NCBI GenBank assembly: GCA_021155965.1
Contig: JAJNBJ010000023.1
Span: forward strand, 1-62,956
Origin: Flavipsychrobacter sp.
Lineage (GTDB): Bacteria; Bacteroidota; Bacteroidia; Chitinophagales; Chitinophagaceae
Length of the DNA: 62,956 bases
Direction: 5' to 3'
The position numbers and the translations under genes were made by a program. The notes below the pieces were generated by a model. That model was not told the DNA's origin. It saw only the letters and a program-made list of their open reading frames with translations, and made no database searches. This document shows, piece by piece, positions 24,500 to 33,505 of this stretch. Numbering within the stretch: the first letter of the stretch is position 1; each line of letters opens with the position of its first letter.

Positions 24500-25849
24500 A
24501 TGGATATCAATGCTTTAACCGCCATCAGCCCGGTAGACGGGCGTTACCGTTCGCAATTGGCCTCACTGGCGCCTTATTTCTCGGAATACGGATTGATAAA
24601 ATACCGGGTGAGGGTAGAAGTGGAGTATTTCCTGTTCCTGGCAGAGAAAAAAGTAATATCACTGCCCGCTAAGCTGAAACCGGCCAAACTCAGGGCTATT
24701 TACGAGCAATTTACCGAGGAGGATGCAGTAAAAATAAAAGGCATTGAGAAGACGACCAACCATGATGTAAAAGCAGTAGAGTACTTCCTAAAGGAAAAAC
24801 TAGAGGCTCTTGGTGGCGGGGATAGTGTGGAATGGATACATTTCGGGCTCACATCACAGGATATTAATAATACTGCAGTGCCATTATTGTGGAAGGAGGC
24901 GCTGGAAGAACAGTATCTTCCGTTATTACTGAATACTCATTTACAGCTGTACCACCTGGCCATAGAATGGAAAAGCATACCTATGCTGGCGCGCACACAT
25001 GGGCAGCCGGCATCGCCTACCACATTAGGTAAAGAGTTCATGGTATTTGTGGAGCGGATCGAAGGGCAGATAGACCAATTGCTCAACATACCATTTGCCG
25101 CCAAGTTCGGCGGTGCTACAGGCAATTTTAATGCGCATCATGTTGCTTTTAAGAACATAGATTGGGAGAAGTTCGGCAATGACTTTGTGAATAAAAAACT
25201 GGGACTGGAACGTATGCAGTACACGACCCAGATAGAACATTATGATAACCTTGCAGCACAGTTCGATTCGCTGAAGCGCATCAATACTATACTCATAGAC
25301 CTGTGCAGGGATGTGTGGCAATATATATCTATGGAATACTTTAAGCAGAAGGTAAAGGCGGGTGAAGTAGGCAGCAGTGCCATGCCGCATAAAGTGAACC
25401 CCATAGATTTTGAAAACGCGGAGGGCAACCTGGGAATTGCGAATGCGCTATATGAGCACCTGAGTGCAAAACTGCCAGTAAGCCGCCTGCAACGCGACCT
25501 TACTGATAGCACAGTACTGAGAAATATTGGCGTGCCATTGAGCCATAGTTTCCTCGCATTGCGGTCTATCGAAAAGGGCATGGGTAAGCTATTGCTGAAC
25601 AAGCAGCGCATGGACGATGACCTGGAGCGCAATTGGGCAGTAGTGGCCGAGGCTATACAAACAGTATTGAGGCGGGAAAATTATCCACAGCCATATGAGG
25701 CATTAAAAGCGCTTACACGTGGCAAAGCGAATATCACCAAGCAGGATATACATGAATTCATTGATACGCTTAAAGTGAATGCCAAGGTGAAGAAAGAGTT
25801 GAAAGCTATTACCCCGCACAATTATACAGGCATTGATTTCCAGATATAG
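24500..25849 (+). CDS. purB: Adenylosuccinate lyase
   Basis: 449 residues from the ATG at 24500 (MDINALTAISPVDGRYRSQL). It belongs to the fumarase/aspartase superfamily. It cleaves SAICAR and adenylosuccinate with release of fumarate in purine biosynthesis. The signature SSAMPHKVNPIDFENAEG, the THGQPASPTTLGKE block and the HFGLTSQDINNTA catalytic region are visible. The length matches the E. coli-type enzyme. It is convergent with the membrane protein gene at 25852, with only 2 nt between stops. Confidence 0.96.
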   Translation: MDINALTAISPVDGRYRSQLASLAPYFSEYGLIKYRVRVEVEYFLFLAEKKVISLPAKLKPAKLRAIYEQFTEEDAVKIKGIEKTTNHDVKAVEYFLKEKLEALGGGDSVEWIHFGLTSQDINNTAVPLLWKEALEEQYLPLLLNTHLQLYHLAIEWKSIPMLARTHGQPASPTTLGKEFMVFVERIEGQIDQLLNIPFAAKFGGATGNFNAHHVAFKNIDWEKFGNDFVNKKLGLERMQYTTQIEHYDNLAAQFDSLKRINTILIDLCRDVWQYISMEYFKQKVKAGEVGSSAMPHKVNPIDFENAEGNLGIANALYEHLSAKLPVSRLQRDLTDSTVLRNIGVPLSHSFLALRSIEKGMGKLLLNKQRMDDDLERNWAVVAEAIQTVLRRENYPQPYEALKALTRGKANITKQDIHEFIDTLKVNAKVKKELKAITPHNYTGIDFQI

Positions 25850-25851
25850 TT

Positions 25852-27159
25852 CTAGCTAAAGCCCAACGCATTGCCTATGGCCCGCCAGTAATCTCTTATG
25901 GGGTATTCTCCCATAAAATGATTCGCGCTTTTTTGGTGGTATAGGATCATAGTCAATACACAACAGAGGAGGTAAATAGGGAGGATATAGAAATAACGTT
26001 TAGTGTTGCTTTGCTTCAATGATAACCCGAAAGGTATACCAAGCAATGGCAGGAAATCAAGCATAGTGCGTGGCCCGAAAGAAAAACTGTAATTCCAGCA
26101 CCACCAGGAGCTGTGTATGTAGATGGTTAGGAGCATTGTAACTATTATGCCTGGAATGATATTCCTGTTCTCAGGCTTATACCACGCAAACAACAGAATT
26201 AAAGGCGCAAGAAGGAGAGGCGTATAAGGGATAATGCCATTGTCGTAATGGAAGATAAAGTCAATGAAATGGGGACGCAAGAAGTTAAACCCTTCCTGAT
26301 TATATGAGTAAATGAAAAACTGCCCCGTGGATATTTTATATAGTGTGAATAGGATGGCAGGCATTACCAGGCCGGGAATGATGCAGAATAGCAGCAAGGG
26401 TTTACCGGTCAACTCTTTCCATATCCATTGCAGCCTGCCATAGAGAATGAACGGAAGCAGGAGTACAACAGATACATTCACAGGCCTAGTAATAAATATA
26501 AACCCAACCAGGAAGGAAACAGTTGCCAGGTTCGTAGCTGAAAAGTCCTTGCCCAGGCGTAGCGCATAATAGGTGAATGCAGCTATAAGGCAAAATGAAT
26601 ACACATGGGAGTAAAGTGGCGCATCCACCACATAATAGATCATGTTAGAGCCGAATGTGACAAAGAGTATAGTAAGGAATTTCTGCTGTGTGTTTAATTT
26701 AAACAAGTTAAGTATCCACAGAAAAAACAGCATGCCAACCAAGTAGTAAAATACAGCCCCCATTGCCATGATGCTGAAATATGACATTGAATAACCATTA
26801 GCTGGGTAAGCAGTAAAATTGCCCGTATAGAAATGAGCTATCGCGAAGAAAGGTAGCATCATAAATGCGGCGCCGGGATAGTACTTGTCACAGGCTTTGC
26901 CATTAAAAGTATATCGGTAGTCCTGTATAGGAATGTCTTCTATGCCGCCACATGACGTGTCTTTCATTTCCACCTCGTCGAAGAAACGAAAGTTGAGGTC
27001 CTGGTATATGAATATTGCAGGCAGCCATGCATAATATCCCCGTGCATCTCCACATATAGTAAAACACTCATCTTTGCTTCCTGATCGTTTGTTGATATGC
27101 AACTTTGCAAATGCCAGGCTAATGAGCAAGATAAGTATCAGGGGTATCTTTTCTTTCAT
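25852..27159 (-). CDS. Multi-pass membrane protein, possible GT-C-type glycosyltransferase
   Basis: 435 residues with an N-terminal helix, then a luminal acidic loop (GDARGYYAWLPAIFIYQDLNFRFFDEVE). About ten further transmembrane helices follow, with polar loops such as YNQEGFNFLRPHFIDFIFHYDNGIIPYTPLL. The layout (acidic first loop, many helices) is like GT-C/PMT-type transferases, but no diagnostic motif is certain. It is divergent from the rRNA methyltransferase gene. Confidence 0.6.
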   Translation of the reverse strand: MKEKIPLILILLISLAFAKLHINKRSGSKDECFTICGDARGYYAWLPAIFIYQDLNFRFFDEVEMKDTSCGGIEDIPIQDYRYTFNGKACDKYYPGAAFMMLPFFAIAHFYTGNFTAYPANGYSMSYFSIMAMGAVFYYLVGMLFFLWILNLFKLNTQQKFLTILFVTFGSNMIYYVVDAPLYSHVYSFCLIAAFTYYALRLGKDFSATNLATVSFLVGFIFITRPVNVSVVLLLPFILYGRLQWIWKELTGKPLLLFCIIPGLVMPAILFTLYKISTGQFFIYSYNQEGFNFLRPHFIDFIFHYDNGIIPYTPLLLAPLILLFAWYKPENRNIIPGIIVTMLLTIYIHSSWWCWNYSFSFGPRTMLDFLPLLGIPFGLSLKQSNTKRYFYILPIYLLCCVLTMILYHQKSANHFMGEYPIRDYWRAIGNALGFS

Positions 27160-27238
27160 GTACTATTTGATCAATGGTAAATATAGTAATAAGGAGGTTT
27201 GTAAGTATTGGTTAACTTTAGGCGCTAACTGTTGCTCA

Positions 27239-28591
27239 ATGGACCTGCCGGTATCTCTCTTACAGGAATTACGAAGCGTTAAAGGGTTTGATGAGCCTGC
27301 ATTTATTGCTGCGCATCAGCAAACTCCTCTGACTTCCGTGAGGACAAATCCTGCAAAAGATATTGGTTTGTTTGCCGAAAATGAGCGTGTGCCCTGGTGC
27401 TGCAATGGAGTGTACTTAACAGAGCGGCCAATATTTACCCTAGACCCAGCGTATCATGCAGGGGCATATTATGTACAGGAAGCATCCTCCATGTTCCTGC
27501 ACCATTTGCTTAAAGGTATTATTGATGGGAGGAGTGGTTTGCGTGTGCTTGACCTTTGCGCTGCACCCGGAGGGAAAAGTACATTGATTGCATCGCTACT
27601 TGACAAAGAAAGCCTGCTTATATCTAATGATGTGATACGCTCCCGTGCAACAATACTGGAAGAGAATATGACCCGTTGGGGGCATATGAATGCGTGGGTA
27701 ACCAGTAATGATCCCAGGGACTTTGGTAAGCTGAGTGGATATTTTGATGTTATTGTGGTAGATGCGCCATGCAGCGGATCGGGGTTGTGGCGGAAGGACG
27801 CCAAGGCCCTGGATGAATGGAGCGAAGCTAATGTGCAACTTTGCAGTGAGCGCCAGCAGCGTATCCTGGCCGATGTATGGCCTGCGCTGAAGGAGGACGG
27901 TGTGCTAATTTATGCAACGTGTTCCTATTCGCCGGAAGAGGATGAGCAGATTCTGGATTGGCTGGCAGCAACGTATGATGTAGCGCCTGTTAATGCTGAT
28001 GTTGATGAGGATTGGGGCATTGTACGGTCTTCTGAAAAGGGATTGGCGGGTTATCGGTTCTTCCCCGATAAGCTGAAGGGTGAGGGCTTTTTTATTGCTG
28101 CTGTGCAAAAGCGGGAGGAAGTAAAGGCATTGCAATATCCCCGCTTCAAGAGTGTACATGATAAAAAGATATACTCGCAAGCAGGTTATCTGCTGCGGGA
28201 GATTGAGTTTACATTTGCTCAGGTTAGTAAGGATACTTGCAGTGCATTCTTGCCTATACACGAACCAGATTGGCATTTACTGAAGCAGGCAGTTTACCTG
28301 AGAAATGTTGGGTTGAATATAGGCAGCCCGGCAGGCAGGGATTGGATACCTGCCCACGAGGTAGCGTTAAGTATTGAGGCTGCTGACAGTATTCCGAACG
28401 TTGACGTAAATAAGGAACAGGCCCTGCGTTTTCTGAAACGGGAAGATATAGGAATTGCTGAATTACCCAAAGGATGGTTAATGATAAAATACAAAAGGCT
28501 GGGATTAGGTTGGATAAAATCGCTGGGTAACCGGGCCAACAATTATTTGCCTAAGAATTGGCGTATCAGGATGGACATCACAGAACAATAA
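27239..28591 (+). CDS. RNA m5C methyltransferase (NOL1/NOP2/Sun, RsmF-like)
   Basis: 450 residues from the ATG at 27239. The SAM-binding motif LDLCAAPGGKST, motif IV VDAPCSGSGLWRKD with one cysteine, and motif VI TCSYSPEEDEQIL with the second cysteine are all present. A C-terminal RNA-binding region resembling RsmF follows. It methylates cytosine C5 in rRNA or tRNA. Upstream in-frame codons overlap the divergent gene and are not family-like, so the ATG before DLPVSLLQEL was chosen. Confidence 0.9.
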   Translation: MDLPVSLLQELRSVKGFDEPAFIAAHQQTPLTSVRTNPAKDIGLFAENERVPWCCNGVYLTERPIFTLDPAYHAGAYYVQEASSMFLHHLLKGIIDGRSGLRVLDLCAAPGGKSTLIASLLDKESLLISNDVIRSRATILEENMTRWGHMNAWVTSNDPRDFGKLSGYFDVIVVDAPCSGSGLWRKDAKALDEWSEANVQLCSERQQRILADVWPALKEDGVLIYATCSYSPEEDEQILDWLAATYDVAPVNADVDEDWGIVRSSEKGLAGYRFFPDKLKGEGFFIAAVQKREEVKALQYPRFKSVHDKKIYSQAGYLLREIEFTFAQVSKDTCSAFLPIHEPDWHLLKQAVYLRNVGLNIGSPAGRDWIPAHEVALSIEAADSIPNVDVNKEQALRFLKREDIGIAELPKGWLMIKYKRLGLGWIKSLGNRANNYLPKNWRIRMDITEQ

Positions 28592-28707
28592 GCATCTTCT
28601 ATTTTTGTTAATTATACTCCGGGAAATACGACATATTAATTTAATATTGAATAATGTTGCCTCAATTGAGTATAATTGTTGTACTTTTCGGGACTAATTC
28701 ACAATTT

Positions 28708-29565
28708 ATGTCAAAATATTTTTTAATATTATTGATGTTCCTGCTAAGCAGCAATGCTAAGGCACAAACTGATGACAGCATCTTTGTCGTTCATAAAAAC
28801 AGCCAGCTATACGTTAAACATAAAATTAAGTTTGCTGAAACACTGCATATGCTTTCGGTTAGGTTTTATACCTCAGATGGGGCAATAGAAAATGCCAATG
28901 ATGCTGATATCCTGAAGAAATTTACGCCCGGGGCATTTGTCTATATCCCGGTCACAAGAGAGAATTTTTATATCAATAAGCAAACCTTCCAGGACCTGCG
29001 GGAGCTTTATTACCGTGTGGTGCCCAGGGATGATATAGGGCTGTTAAGCACTTATGCCGGTGTTACCAAATCGCAGATGAGGATGTGGAACAGCCTAAAG
29101 GGTAATACGTTAAAAGAGGATGATGTGCTGTTCTTTGGCTGGATAAAAATGATGAGCTACGATACGGCAAACCCGGCTACTTTTAATGCATACCCGATGT
29201 ACAAAAAGAGGCCAGCCGCCGATACCGGCAAGGTGGCAAAAATACCCGGTAACCTGGATTCTGTCTACAACCTGCAAACCAATAATGGCACTAATATCCT
29301 TACAGAGAGGGGAACAGCGGTTTTCTTTGAAAAAACGGGCAGGAACAACATTTATTATGCATTCCATAATGCATCGCAGCGCGGTGCAGTTATTAAGGTG
29401 TTCAACCCAAGCAATGGCAAAACCATATATGTAAAAGTGCTGGGGCCTATACCGGATACAAAGTTGTATGCAAACAGCATAATAGGCATCTGTGATGCTG
29501 CAAAGGAGGACCTGGGGGTTATGGACAACAAAGCATGGTGCGAGCTTTCCTATTCTCCTAATTAA
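28708..29565 (+). CDS. Secreted LysM-like / RlpA-like (DPBB) protein
   Basis: 285 residues from the ATG at 28708, which begins a signal peptide (FLILLMFLLSSNAKAQ). Two LysM-like segments are visible (about 30-80 and 105-150, YYRVVPRDDIGLLSTYAGVTKSQMRMWN). The C-terminal part (about 195-280) has the double-psi beta-barrel pattern of RlpA-type proteins (ERGTAVFF ... AFHNASQRGAVIKVFNPSNGKTIYVKVLG). A role in peptidoglycan binding or envelope maintenance is likely. Confidence 0.75.
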   Translation: MSKYFLILLMFLLSSNAKAQTDDSIFVVHKNSQLYVKHKIKFAETLHMLSVRFYTSDGAIENANDADILKKFTPGAFVYIPVTRENFYINKQTFQDLRELYYRVVPRDDIGLLSTYAGVTKSQMRMWNSLKGNTLKEDDVLFFGWIKMMSYDTANPATFNAYPMYKKRPAADTGKVAKIPGNLDSVYNLQTNNGTNILTERGTAVFFEKTGRNNIYYAFHNASQRGAVIKVFNPSNGKTIYVKVLGPIPDTKLYANSIIGICDAAKEDLGVMDNKAWCELSYSPN

Positions 29566-29597
29566 ATACATTTAGATACTATTCTTTTTCTACCCGT

Positions 29598-30629
29598 ATG
29601 AAGGTGCTGGTGATACGTTTTTCCTCTATTGGCGATATTGTGCTCACCACTCCCGTAGTCCGTTGCCTCAAGCAAAAACATCCGCAGGCTGAGGTGCATT
29701 ACCTTACTAAAGTTGCATTTGGGCCAATACTGGTGAATAACCCGTATATAGATAAATTATTTTACCTCCAGGATGACCTGCAGGAAGTAGTTGAGCTGCT
29801 TAAAAAGGAAAAGTACGATCATGTAATAGACCTGCACAACAATGTGCGGACGTTACGGGTGAAGCGGGCGCTGAAGGTGAAAAGTACTCACGCTTTCCCC
29901 AAGTTGAACTTTAAGAAATGGCTGCTTGTGAACCTGAAGATGAACATGATGCCTGATAAGAGCATTGTGGAAAGATATTTTGAGGCAGTGAGGCCATTGG
30001 AAGTACATAATGATGGCAAAGGGCTGGATTATTTTCTGCCAACGGATAAAAAGCTTACCCCCAAAGATATACCCATGAGCCACTGGGGTGGTTTCGTGGG
30101 CTGCGTGATAGGAGGGTCTTACAACACTAAGAAACTGCCGGTTGAGCAATGGAAGAAATTCTGCGAGCTGGTTCCTTACCCGGTCATGCTGTTAGGTGGG
30201 CCTGACGATATGCACGAGGGCAACCTGATAGCGGAAATGGATAGGATCAAAATATACAACTCATGTGGCAAATTCAGCCTGAATGAGTCGGCGGAGTTGG
30301 TGAAGTATGCGAAGGTTGTTGTGAGTAATGATACCGGGCTTATGCACGTGGCAGCAGCATTTCAAAAGCCTGTTATTTCCCTTTGGGGTAATACATCGCC
30401 TGAGATGGGGATGTTTCCGTACTATGGGTATAATAACCTGAAAGACAGGATAGCAGCCCAGTCCGCCATTATGGAAAATAAAAGCTTAGGTTGCCATCCG
30501 TGCAGTAAATTGGGCTTTAACCGCTGTCCCAAAGGGCATTTTAAGTGCATGCGTGAGCTGGATATGCAGGTCGCCGTTGAGCAGGTGAAGAAATTTTGGC
30601 CTGTTGGCAAAGAAAAAGCTGCTAACTAA
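29598..30629 (+). CDS. Glycosyltransferase family 9 (LPS heptosyltransferase-like)
   Basis: 343 residues. The GT9 N-terminal signature VLVIRFSSIGDIVLTTPVVRCLKQKHP and the sugar-nucleotide-binding VVVSNDTGLMHVAAAFQKPVISLWGNTSPEMGM are clear. These enzymes transfer heptose or related sugars to LPS on the inner face of the inner membrane. It lies 32 nt downstream of the LysM/DPBB gene. The last 8 nt overlap the convergent SRPBCC gene. Confidence 0.92.
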   Translation: MKVLVIRFSSIGDIVLTTPVVRCLKQKHPQAEVHYLTKVAFGPILVNNPYIDKLFYLQDDLQEVVELLKKEKYDHVIDLHNNVRTLRVKRALKVKSTHAFPKLNFKKWLLVNLKMNMMPDKSIVERYFEAVRPLEVHNDGKGLDYFLPTDKKLTPKDIPMSHWGGFVGCVIGGSYNTKKLPVEQWKKFCELVPYPVMLLGGPDDMHEGNLIAEMDRIKIYNSCGKFSLNESAELVKYAKVVVSNDTGLMHVAAAFQKPVISLWGNTSPEMGMFPYYGYNNLKDRIAAQSAIMENKSLGCHPCSKLGFNRCPKGHFKCMRELDMQVAVEQVKKFWPVGKEKAAN

Positions 30630-31098
30630 TATCGGTTACCGGCGTGCCTAATCTTTTTTCCAGGTATTTTGCCCCGTTCTTCATTACGAGCCTGTGGTTG
30701 TACTGGAAAGCAGGTTTAAGGATAAATGCCAGCGCGTTCATCCATGCTTTCGTTGTTTTCACATTCCAGTGGCATTCCACATAAGTCATATTATCCAGTA
30801 ACTGGAAGTGCCATATGCCTTCACCGGCAAGCTCGCCACTGGCAACTCCTTTCAATAATTTGTGCTCCACGCGATCGGTAAGCAATAGGTCGAAAGTGAG
30901 CTTATAATTTGTGGGACTCTTCAGTGTGTAGCGGCGTACGCTGCCAATACCCATTTCATCGCCGGGTTCCAATTCTTTTACAGAGATGAAGCTTTTCCAC
31001 CATTGTGGCCAGTCGAGTGAAAGGCGCACAGTTTCCCACACTTCGTGTATAGGTGCCGGTGTTTTCCATTTTGTCACGAACGAGTATTCTATTGCCAT
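30622..31098 (-). CDS. SRPBCC-family (START-like) protein
   Basis: 158 residues with the pattern IHEVWETVRLSLDWPQWWKSFISVKELEPGDEMGIGSVRRYTL, typical of the polyketide cyclase/SRPBCC fold with a hydrophobic ligand pocket. A C-terminal helix follows (AFQYNHRLVMKNGAKYLEKRL). The ligand is unknown. It is convergent with the GT9 gene, whose end it overlaps by 8 nt. Confidence 0.8.
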   Translation of the reverse strand: MAIEYSFVTKWKTPAPIHEVWETVRLSLDWPQWWKSFISVKELEPGDEMGIGSVRRYTLKSPTNYKLTFDLLLTDRVEHKLLKGVASGELAGEGIWHFQLLDNMTYVECHWNVKTTKAWMNALAFILKPAFQYNHRLVMKNGAKYLEKRLGTPVTDIS

Positions 31099-31130
31099 AC
31101 CGAAATATACGAAGGAAAGAGAAATATGGA

Positions 31131-31460
31131 TTAGGTGATTTGCAGGAGAAATTGATGTAGAGGAGGTATTTTTTCTGTCAGAATATTCCAGATAATATCA
31201 CTGTCAATTTCAAAATACACGTGGATAAGAATATCGCGGGTGCGAGCCATTTTTTTCCATTCAATTTGCGGATACAGGGTTTTAAAATCTTCGTTCAACT
31301 TTTTTGTTGCTTTGCCAATAATTTCAAGGCTCCTGATGATTGCCCGGAATATTATCCCATTGTGCAAGACTTCATCCCGATTTTTATCTTTAATTGTATC
31401 AAGTATAAAAGAAGTTTCCTCAAGAATATGTCTTATTAACTCCTGATCAGATACTGACAT
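31131..31460 (-). CDS. hepT: HepT-like toxin (HEPN domain)
   Basis: 109 residues from the ATG at 31460 (an upstream TTG is the only alternative). A four-helix HEPN fold carries the RNase-type motif RX4HXY (RDILIHVYF). HepT toxins act as RNases or are AMPylated by their MntA partner. The start lies inside the 3' end of the mntA reading frame, which is translationally coupled but frameshifted in this sequence. Confidence 0.88.
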   Translation of the reverse strand: MSVSDQELIRHILEETSFILDTIKDKNRDEVLHNGIIFRAIIRSLEIIGKATKKLNEDFKTLYPQIEWKKMARTRDILIHVYFEIDSDIIWNILTEKIPPLHQFLLQIT

Positions 31461-31754
31461 TTTCAACTTCCTTTAAAATATGAGGGCCAATATATTTGCT
31501 TAAAGATTGTGGCGTTACCAATTCTACTTTTCTGCCTAATAAGTTTTCCAGGAAAAAAGACAGATCCATGAAGTTGTCAAAGGTTTTTTTCCGGGCTCAA
31601 AATCAACAAGCAGGTCTACGTCACTATACTCATTCGCTGTATTGCGAACAAACGAACCAAACAGGCCGAGAGACCTCACTCCATATGACTTGATCTCCCG
31701 CCCATGAAGTTTTAGCCTTTCTAATAATGTAGTCTTGTTTGTTGTGATTTGCAC
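31447..31754 (-). pseudogene. mntA: MntA-type nucleotidyltransferase antitoxin, frameshifted
   Basis: The first 55 codons encode the minimal nucleotidyltransferase motif GSFVRNTANEYSDVD (GSX10DXD) up to FEPGKK. A run of seven A (31584-31590 on the complement) then shifts the frame. With one additional A the frame reads on as TFDNFMDLSFFLENLLGRK ... PHILKEVENVSI and stops at 31447, overlapping hepT in the usual way. As given, translation ends early in a foreign tail (72 aa). Possible causes are a real mutation, a homopolymer sequencing error, or a slippage site. Confidence 0.8.
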
Positions 31755-31787
31755 AATGCAAATTTAAATAAATATTTTATATATCAC

Positions 31788-33473
31788 TCACGACAAATAT
31801 TTCCCCACAATAGGTACTCTTCTACCAATGCCGAAGGCTTTGGGCGATACGCGGATGATAGGGCAGAATTGGTTACGCTTATATTCGTTGGTGTTTACCA
31901 GTTTTAGTATACGGGCTACTAGCGCAGCATTACTGCCCATAGCTATTATTTCTTTGGGCCCTTGCCTGCGTTCTATATATTGGTACAATATTGGGTCAAG
32001 TATATCATATTCTGGCAGGCTGTCGCTGTCCTTCTGGTCGTGCCTTAATTCTGCGCTTGGGGCTTTATTGATGATGCTATCGGGTATGATCTCTCTATCG
32101 CGGTTTATGTAGCGGGCAAGGGCATAGACTTGCTGTTTGTACAGGTCGCCAAGTACACCAAGGCCGCCGGCCATATCACCATACAGGGTGCCGTATCCTG
32201 TGGCCAGTTCGCTTTTATTGGATGTGTTGAGCAGTATGTAGCCGAACTTATTGGATAGCGCCATCACCATTGCCCCGCGTATGCGCGATTGCAGGTTCTC
32301 TTCAGCTATATTGAAGGGCAGGTCTTTGAAAACGGGTTTCAAGGCAGTTTCAAATGATCCGAAAACGTCTTTTATGGGGATAATGTCGTAATGGTTATTG
32401 AGGTTTTTAGAGAGTTGTTCTGCATCGCTCACAGAATGGCCGGTAGAGAATTGCGAGGGTAGCAATAATGCGCTTACATTCTCAGCGCCCAATGCATGGC
32501 ATGCCAGGGTAAGTACTACCGCGCTGTCTATACCGCCGGATGAAGCTACAATGGCTTTTTTAAAGCCCATTTTACTGAAATAATCCTTGATGCCAAGTAA
32601 CAATGCCTCGTAGATCATCTCAATATTTCTACCGGCTTCAAACTGCTCGGGTACCAGGTCGTCGAGTAGAGGGACATTATCTGCCGGGCGAACAACTTTT
32701 TCTAAAAATGCGCCATCCTCGTTCCAGTTCACTGATGTAAGCGACTCTTTGAAATAAGGCATTTCATCAACCAGGCCGCCATTGGCATTCATCACTAATG
32801 AGCCGCCATCAAATACAATTTCTGTTTGAGAGCCCACGGCATTGCAATAAACCATGGGCAGTTGATACTTCAGTACATTTTGTTTTACTATGCCCTTACG
32901 TCCATCGGCATGCACATAATCGAACGGCGAAGCACTCAGGTTGATCATAATATCGGGCTGCTGCTTTATCAGCTCATCCATCGGGCATATCCTGTACAGC
33001 GGGTCATTGCCGAGGTTCCATATATCCTCGCATATGGTCACTGCCAGTTTTTTGCCTTTGAATTCCAGCACATTCCATTCGTAAGCGGATTCAAAATACC
33101 GGTACTCATCAAAAATATCGTAGTTAGGCAGCAGGGATTTATGTACTATGCCTTTTATATGCTGTTCGTAAAGCAAAAAGGCACTATTGAACAGGTTCTT
33201 GCCTTCCGCCTTCGGATTACGGGATGGGCAACCAACCAAAACACCTATGGTATCTGCGGCATCCCTTATTTTATTCAGCGATACTAGGCTTTGTTCTATA
33301 AAGTCATTGAATTCAAGGAAATCGCGGGGAGGATAACCGCATATCGCCAACTCTGAGAATACAATAAGATCGCCATCTTGTTTCTTCGCATTTTCAATAG
33401 CGGCCAGTATTTTAGCTGTATTGGCTTCAAAATTGCCTATGTGATAGTTTTGTTGTGCGAGGAAGATTTTCAT
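31788..33473 (-). CDS. nadE: Glutamine-dependent NAD+ synthase
   Basis: 561 residues. The N-terminal nitrilase-type glutaminase domain carries the triad Glu41 (FSELAICGYPP), Lys112 (VHKSLLPNYD) and Cys148 (TICEDIW). The C-terminal synthetase domain has the PP-loop SSGGIDSAVVLTLACHALG and the NTSNKSELATGYGTLYGDMAGG block. It converts nicotinate adenine dinucleotide to NAD+ with ATP and ammonia from glutamine. Length is normal for the two-domain form. Confidence 0.95.
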   Translation of the reverse strand: MKIFLAQQNYHIGNFEANTAKILAAIENAKKQDGDLIVFSELAICGYPPRDFLEFNDFIEQSLVSLNKIRDAADTIGVLVGCPSRNPKAEGKNLFNSAFLLYEQHIKGIVHKSLLPNYDIFDEYRYFESAYEWNVLEFKGKKLAVTICEDIWNLGNDPLYRICPMDELIKQQPDIMINLSASPFDYVHADGRKGIVKQNVLKYQLPMVYCNAVGSQTEIVFDGGSLVMNANGGLVDEMPYFKESLTSVNWNEDGAFLEKVVRPADNVPLLDDLVPEQFEAGRNIEMIYEALLLGIKDYFSKMGFKKAIVASSGGIDSAVVLTLACHALGAENVSALLLPSQFSTGHSVSDAEQLSKNLNNHYDIIPIKDVFGSFETALKPVFKDLPFNIAEENLQSRIRGAMVMALSNKFGYILLNTSNKSELATGYGTLYGDMAGGLGVLGDLYKQQVYALARYINRDREIIPDSIINKAPSAELRHDQKDSDSLPEYDILDPILYQYIERRQGPKEIIAMGSNAALVARILKLVNTNEYKRNQFCPIIRVSPKAFGIGRRVPIVGKYLS

Positions 33474-33505
33474 TTCGGTGGCAAAGTTATTAATTTATTG
33501 TTGGT

